Assembly: GCA_002344625.1 (NCBI GenBank)
Contig: DDUE01000076.1
Coordinates: forward strand, 1 to 30,718
Reading direction: 5' to 3'
From: Rhodocyclaceae bacterium UBA2346
GTDB taxonomy: Bacteria > Pseudomonadota > Gammaproteobacteria > Burkholderiales > Rhodocyclaceae
Length of the DNA stretch: 30,718 nt
The notes under the pieces were generated by a model, which did no database searches, was not told the origin of the DNA, and saw only the letters and a program-made list of their open reading frames with translations. A program made the translations under genes and the position numbers. Positions 26,929 to 30,718 of the stretch are shown piece by piece. How positions within the stretch are numbered: the first letter of the stretch is position 1; each line of letters opens with the position of its first letter.

Positions 26929-26953
26929 CCGCACCTCATCCCGAGGGATGAAG

Positions 26954-27188
26954 TGTGTTCCAGGTGCCTGACGGCGGCTCACGCCGAAAGGTTAAACGGG
27001 AAACAGGTGCGCGCTGTGTCGGAGCATACCCGAAGCGCCATGCCTGTGCTGCCCCCGCAACGGTAAGTGGACGCAAGACGCGTCAAGTAAGCCACTGGGT
27101 TTCGGCTCGGGAAGGCGATGCGTCGAGTCCGGCAGGTCGAGCTAAACCTGCCGGTACAGCCCATGAGCCCGGATACCGGCCCGGACAC
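26954..27188 (+). ncRNA. Cobalamin riboswitch upstream of btuB
   Basis: The leader has the conserved landmarks of the adenosylcobalamin aptamer in order. GGTGCC is near 26961, and GGGAAACAGGTG is around 26999-27010. GCTGCCCCCGCAACGGTAAG is at 27049-27068, then GCCACTG and CGGGAAGGCG. The 3' B12 box AGCCCGGATACCGGCC is at 27166-27181. Outer bases GTGTTCC and GGACAC can close a P1-like stem with one bulge. The RNA should lower btuB expression when cobalamin is bound. It lies about 140 bases upstream of the btuB start. Confidence 0.93.
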
Positions 27189-27325
27189 CGATTGGCGAAG
27201 TGCCGCGGGGTGGCGGCAACGGTGCGGGTTCGGTCTGCTCGGTTGGTTCTCCTCGCAAGTGCTTCATTTTGCTTGACCGCCGGGTCAGTGCGGGGTCGCA
27301 CCGCCTGGCACAGGGAGTGCCTCCA
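27189..27325 (+). promoter_or_regulatory. Riboswitch expression platform and btuB ribosome-binding site
   Basis: This 137-base stretch between aptamer and btuB has no strong intrinsic terminator. It holds a hairpin TGCCGC/GCGGCA at 27201-27218. The btuB ribosome-binding site AGGGAG (27312-27317) has the core AGGGA in the loop of GGCAC/GTGCC (27307-27321). An exclusive alternative pairs GGAG (27314-27317) with CTCC (27321-27324). Control of translation initiation is therefore more likely than transcription termination, as in many proteobacterial btuB leaders. Confidence 0.55.
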
Positions 27326-29161
27326 ATGAAATCACCTTGTCGCACCGCCGCATTCGCGGCGGTCGTGCTGTTGCCGCAGTCCATTCCTGCCGTGCTTGCC
27401 CAGGAAACCGTCACCGAAGCGGTCGTCGTGACCGCGAGCCGTCAACCGCAACGGGTCAGCGATGTGCTTTCGCGGGTCGAGATCCTCGATCGCGATGCGA
27501 TCGAGCGTGCTGGCCAGAGCTCGCTCGTCGAACTGCTGCGCGCGCAGCCGGGCATCCGGGTCTCGATGAGTGGCGGCTTGGGGGCAAACGCGAGCGTGTT
27601 CATCCGCGGGGCCGAATCGCGCCACACCCTGGTGTTGATCGACGGCATGCGGATGGGCTCGGTGACGACCGGACAGCCGGCGCTGGAAGCGATTCCGCTG
27701 GCGATGATCGACCGGATCGAGATCCTGCGGGGGCCGGCCAGCGCAATGTACGGTTCCGAGGCGATCGGCGGCGTGATCCAGATCTTCACGCGCAAGGGCG
27801 TCGACGGATTTCAGCCCGAGGTGTTCGTCGGCTACGGCAGCAACAGCACTTTGAATGCGAACGCTTCGCTTGCGGGCGGGGCGGGCCGCGTGCGCTACAA
27901 CCTGACCGTCGGGCAGGATGAGACCGATGGCTTCAACGCCAAGCGCGACCCCGATTTCTGGAATCTGCCGTGGGGCAATTCCTACCACCCGGACCGCGAC
28001 GGGTTTCGCAATGCCTATGTCAGCGCTGCGGCGTCGGTGGCGTTGCGCGAGCGCGACGAGGTGGGGGTGAATCTCTATCACTCGGATGGCCGCAACTGGT
28101 ACGACAGCAACGACTTCTTCGACTCCTATCTCGACAAGTCGATGTCCGCGTACAGTGTCTACATGACCAATCAACTGGCGGATGGCTGGACGAGTACGCT
28201 GCGTGCCGGGCGCACCGAGGACAAGCTGAGCAACTGGCCCGATCTGTATTCGTTCAGCCGCTTCGACAGCACCCAGACCCAGTTCATGTGGCAGAACGAT
28301 GTACGGCTGCCGGTGGGGTCGCTGATGGCGGCCTATGAATATGTTCGCAGCGAGGTCGACGGCACGACCGATTTCACCGTCGACCGGCGCACGGTGAACG
28401 CGCTGCTGCTTGGTTGGTCGGCCCGCTTCGATGCGCACAATGTGCAGGTGAACACGCGCTATGACGACAATTCCCAGTTCGGGAGCAAGGCCACCGGCCT
28501 GTTTGCGTACGGTTATCAGGTGTCGCGCGCGCTCTCGTTGCAGGCCAGCATCGGCACGGCCTTCAATGCGCCGACCTTCAATCAGCTTTACTGGCCGGAT
28601 ACCGGGTTCGGCGGCGGCAATCCCAATCTGGAGCCGGAAGAAGCGCTCAGCCGCGAGATCGGATTGCGCTGGGACGACGGTACCCACGCGGTCGAGCTGA
28701 CCTACTACAACAACCGGGTCGACGATCTGATCGCCGACTGGCCGCCGGCAAACGTCAACCGCGCGAACCTGGAGGGCATCGAGGTGGTTTATCGCACCCA
28801 GCTGGCCGGGTTCGACGTGCAGGCAGGTCTGGACCTGCTCAAGGCCGAGGACGATGCCACCGGCAAGAACCTGCCGCGCCGGGCGGAGCAGATGGCGTTC
28901 GCGCGGATCGATCGGGCGACGGGTGCGTGGAACTATGGCGTCGAGGTGAACGGGAGCGGGCACAGCTACGACGATGCGGCGAACACGGTGAGACTGGGCG
29001 GCTATGGGCTCGTCAACGCCTACGCCCACTACCGGGTGAATCCGGAATGGCGGATCGAGGCGCGTGCCACCAACCTCTTCGACCGGGACTACGAACTGTC
29101 GCGCGGCTACGCAACCGATGGTACGAACGTGTTCGTGGGGGTGCGCTACGCGCCGAGGTAA
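27326..29161 (+). CDS. btuB: TonB-dependent vitamin B12 receptor BtuB
   Basis: The protein is 611 residues from ATG 27326. The frame is open to 27200, but that part is riboswitch leader. A signal peptide ends near residue 25 (AVLA|QETV). The TonB box EAVVVTAS is at 31-38. The plug domain follows, with VFIRGAESRHTLVLIDGMRM and PASAMYGSEAIGGVIQIFTR, and then a 22-strand-type barrel. It imports cobalamin across the outer membrane. The last residues are VGVRYAPR, not the usual terminal Phe or Trp. The riboswitch and btuC next door support BtuB over other receptors. Confidence 0.94.
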   Translation: MKSPCRTAAFAAVVLLPQSIPAVLAQETVTEAVVVTASRQPQRVSDVLSRVEILDRDAIERAGQSSLVELLRAQPGIRVSMSGGLGANASVFIRGAESRHTLVLIDGMRMGSVTTGQPALEAIPLAMIDRIEILRGPASAMYGSEAIGGVIQIFTRKGVDGFQPEVFVGYGSNSTLNANASLAGGAGRVRYNLTVGQDETDGFNAKRDPDFWNLPWGNSYHPDRDGFRNAYVSAAASVALRERDEVGVNLYHSDGRNWYDSNDFFDSYLDKSMSAYSVYMTNQLADGWTSTLRAGRTEDKLSNWPDLYSFSRFDSTQTQFMWQNDVRLPVGSLMAAYEYVRSEVDGTTDFTVDRRTVNALLLGWSARFDAHNVQVNTRYDDNSQFGSKATGLFAYGYQVSRALSLQASIGTAFNAPTFNQLYWPDTGFGGGNPNLEPEEALSREIGLRWDDGTHAVELTYYNNRVDDLIADWPPANVNRANLEGIEVVYRTQLAGFDVQAGLDLLKAEDDATGKNLPRRAEQMAFARIDRATGAWNYGVEVNGSGHSYDDAANTVRLGGYGLVNAYAHYRVNPEWRIEARATNLFDRDYELSRGYATDGTNVFVGVRYAPR

Positions 29162-29167
29162 ACGCAA

Positions 29168-30184
29168 TTGGCTGCCACGGTGCCGGCGCGGGACGCAAGG
29201 CTGATGCCAGCGCGGATCAACGTCGCCTGGATGTCGGTCGTGCTGGTGACGGCGGCCGTGCTGGCGTTCGTGTGGGCGCTCACCACCGGCAGCATCGCGG
29301 TGAGTCCGGCAGACCTGTGGGCCGTGTTTGCCGGTGGTGCCGAGGGTATGAACGCCAGTGTGATCCGCGAACTGCGGCTGCCCCGCGCTGCTGCGGTGTT
29401 TGCCTGTGGAGGGCTGCTGGCGCTGGCCGGCGCGCTGATGCAGGTGTTGCTGAGGAATCCGCTGGCCGACCCGTATATTCTCGGAGTTTCGGGCGGTGCA
29501 GCGGTCGGCGCCTTGTCGGCCATGTTGTTCGGGGCGGGGGCATGGTGGGTCGACGGTGCGGCCTTTGCCGGCGCGCTCGCCGCGATGCTGCTGGTTTTCG
29601 GGCTCGCGCACGGCGAGGGGGCTTGGACCCAGACGCGTTTGCTGCTTACAGGGGTAATCGTTGCAGCCGGTTGCGGCGCAGTGGTGACGCTGATGTTGTC
29701 GCTCGCGCCGGATGCGCGCTTGCAGTCGATGCTGTTCTGGTTGATGGGCGATGCCAGCGGCGCGCGCCGCCCATGGCCCGCACTGGTGTTGCTGGTGCTC
29801 GGGTTGGTATGCGTCGCGCCGGTTGCGCGCGACCTCAACGTGCTCGCGCGCGGCGACAGTGCGGCACGGGCGCTCGGTGTGGATGTGGATCGCCTGCGTT
29901 ACGCCGTCTACGGCCTCGCCTCGCTCCTGACCGCGGTGTCGGTGACCTTGATCGGCTCGGTCGGGTTCGTCGGGCTGATCGTTCCTCACCTGGTGCGTTT
30001 CGTGATCGGTAACGATCAACGGCTGTTGCTGCCTTTTGCGGTCTTGGTCGGCGGAACCTTGCTGACGCTGGCCGATACCGCCGCGCGTACCGTGGTTGCG
30101 CCGATGCAGTTGCCGGTCGGGGTGCTCACCGCGTTGATCGGCGTGCCGGTGTTCCTGATTCTGCTCGCCAGGAGGCCGGGCTGA
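29168..30184 (+). CDS. btuC: Cobalamin ABC transporter permease (BtuC/FecCD family)
   Basis: This 338-residue inner-membrane protein has about ten membrane segments. FecCD signatures are GGLLALAGALMQVLLRNPLA, DPYILGVSGGAAVGA and GFVGLIVPHLVRF. It forms the channel through which periplasmic cobalamin is taken up. TTG 29168 has GAGGT eight bases upstream, overlapping the btuB end, and is used here. ATG 29204, with AAGG upstream, is a good alternative giving 326 residues. Substrate is inferred from the riboswitch and btuB. Confidence 0.9.
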   Translation: MAATVPARDARLMPARINVAWMSVVLVTAAVLAFVWALTTGSIAVSPADLWAVFAGGAEGMNASVIRELRLPRAAAVFACGGLLALAGALMQVLLRNPLADPYILGVSGGAAVGALSAMLFGAGAWWVDGAAFAGALAAMLLVFGLAHGEGAWTQTRLLLTGVIVAAGCGAVVTLMLSLAPDARLQSMLFWLMGDASGARRPWPALVLLVLGLVCVAPVARDLNVLARGDSAARALGVDVDRLRYAVYGLASLLTAVSVTLIGSVGFVGLIVPHLVRFVIGNDQRLLLPFAVLVGGTLLTLADTAARTVVAPMQLPVGVLTALIGVPVFLILLARRPG

Positions 30185-30185
30185 C

Positions 30186-30718
30186 ATGGAGGCCGTGCCG
30201 GGCGCCCCCCTGCTCGAAGCGGAACGGCTTGCGCTCAAGGCGGGGGAGCGCTGGCTGTGCTGCGAGTTCAGCCTGAGCCTCAGGGCGGGTGAATGCCTGG
30301 TGCTGCTGGGGCCCAACGGTGCCGGCAAGACCACCTTGCTCAACACGTTTGCCGGGCTGCGCCCACCGGCCGTTGGCGCCGTGCGGCTGGGGGGGCGTGC
30401 CGGCCCGGCGTGGGAGCGAACCGCACTGGCCCGTTTTCGCGGTCTGCTGGCACAGAGTCGCCCTGAAATGTTCTCGTCTTCGGTGATCGAGAGCGTGCTG
30501 GTCGGGCGCCATCCCCATCTCGGCCGCTGGGGCTGGGAAGGTGAGCATGACCGGCAGCTCGCACTCGATGCCTTGCGCGAAGTCGGCCTTGCCGGCTTCG
30601 CGGCGCGCGATGTGTTGACGCTGTCGGGCGGCGAGCGGCAGCGGGTCGCGGTGGCGTGCCTGCTCGCGCAGGCGCCCCGGCTCTTGTTGCTCGATGAGCC
30701 GACCAACCATCTCGATCT
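30186..30718 (+). CDS. btuD: Cobalamin ABC transporter ATP-binding protein (partial)
   Basis: The reading frame opens at ATG 30186, one base after the btuC stop, and runs off the window after 177 codons. It has Walker A GPNGAGKTT at residues 42-50, signature LSGGERQR near 146 and Walker B LLLLDEPTNHLD near 166. It would power import through BtuC. The closest families are FecE/BtuD-type ATPases; the B12 role comes from context. A periplasmic binding protein (btuF) is not in the window and may lie downstream. Confidence 0.93.
   Translation, partial: MEAVPGAPLLEAERLALKAGERWLCCEFSLSLRAGECLVLLGPNGAGKTTLLNTFAGLRPPAVGAVRLGGRAGPAWERTALARFRGLLAQSRPEMFSSSVIESVLVGRHPHLGRWGWEGEHDRQLALDALREVGLAGFAARDVLTLSGGERQRVAVACLLAQAPRLLLLDEPTNHLD

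Noticed and set aside
27200..27325. In-frame extension of BtuB upstream of 27326
   Set aside because: It would place coding sequence in the riboswitch expression platform and bury the signal peptide; ATG 27326 directly precedes a normal signal peptide.
27332..30706. A 1124-codon open frame on the - strand covering btuB, btuC and btuD
   Set aside because: It is fully antisense to three well-supported genes. Its product is Arg/His/Gln/Pro-rich without domains, as expected from GC-rich codon bias in the opposite frame.

Overview
The window is a chromosomal segment of a GC-rich betaproteobacterium. It most resembles the Rhodocyclales (Azoarcus, Aromatoleum and Thauera type). This placement is inferred from the tuf-rpsJ junction, infA lying between secY and rpmJ, the four-cysteine ribosomal protein S4, and the style of the proteins. 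No database search was possible.

Positions 1-14190 hold the end of tuf and the complete S10, spc and alpha ribosomal-protein clusters, all on the + strand: rpsJ-rplC-rplD-rplW-rplB-rpsS-rplV-rpsC-rplP-rpmC-rpsQ, then rplN-rplX-rplE-rpsN-rpsH-rplF-rplR-rpsE-rpmD-rplO-secY-infA-rpmJ, then rpsM-rpsK-rpsD-rpoA-rplQ. Every gene looks intact. Three larger gaps carry promoter-like and hairpin elements: rpsJ/rplC, rpsQ/rplN and rpmJ/rpsM. A clear intrinsic terminator follows rplQ.

Positions 14240-23820 form an envelope and lipopolysaccharide block. On the - strand is a small exported, probably beta-barrel protein. On the + strand are msbA, a GT4 glycosyltransferase and a DUF6165 protein. Converging on them from the - strand are an ELM1-family protein, a second GT4 glycosyltransferase, a GT10-family glycosyltransferase, an O-antigen-ligase-like membrane protein and a GT9 (heptosyltransferase-like) enzyme. 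Many neighbours overlap by ATGA, so they are probably translationally coupled. Together they look like lipid A-core export plus assembly and ligation of the outer core or O-chain.

Positions 23837-30718 are a vitamin B12 block. On the - strand, cobU-cobT-cobS-cobC cover nucleotide-loop assembly and salvage. Divergent on the + strand, a cobalamin riboswitch precedes btuB (outer-membrane receptor), btuC (permease) and btuD (ATPase, cut by the window end). The cob genes run into the ELM1 and glycosyltransferase genes with only a 16-base gap, so B12 salvage and LPS genes may share transcripts.

I see no mobile elements, CRISPR arrays, tRNA or rRNA genes, prophage, or large repeats. The content is mostly well-known biology. 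The less-described parts are the DUF6165 and ELM1-like genes, the small outer-membrane-type protein, the structured rplC leader, and the layout joining the cob and LPS genes.
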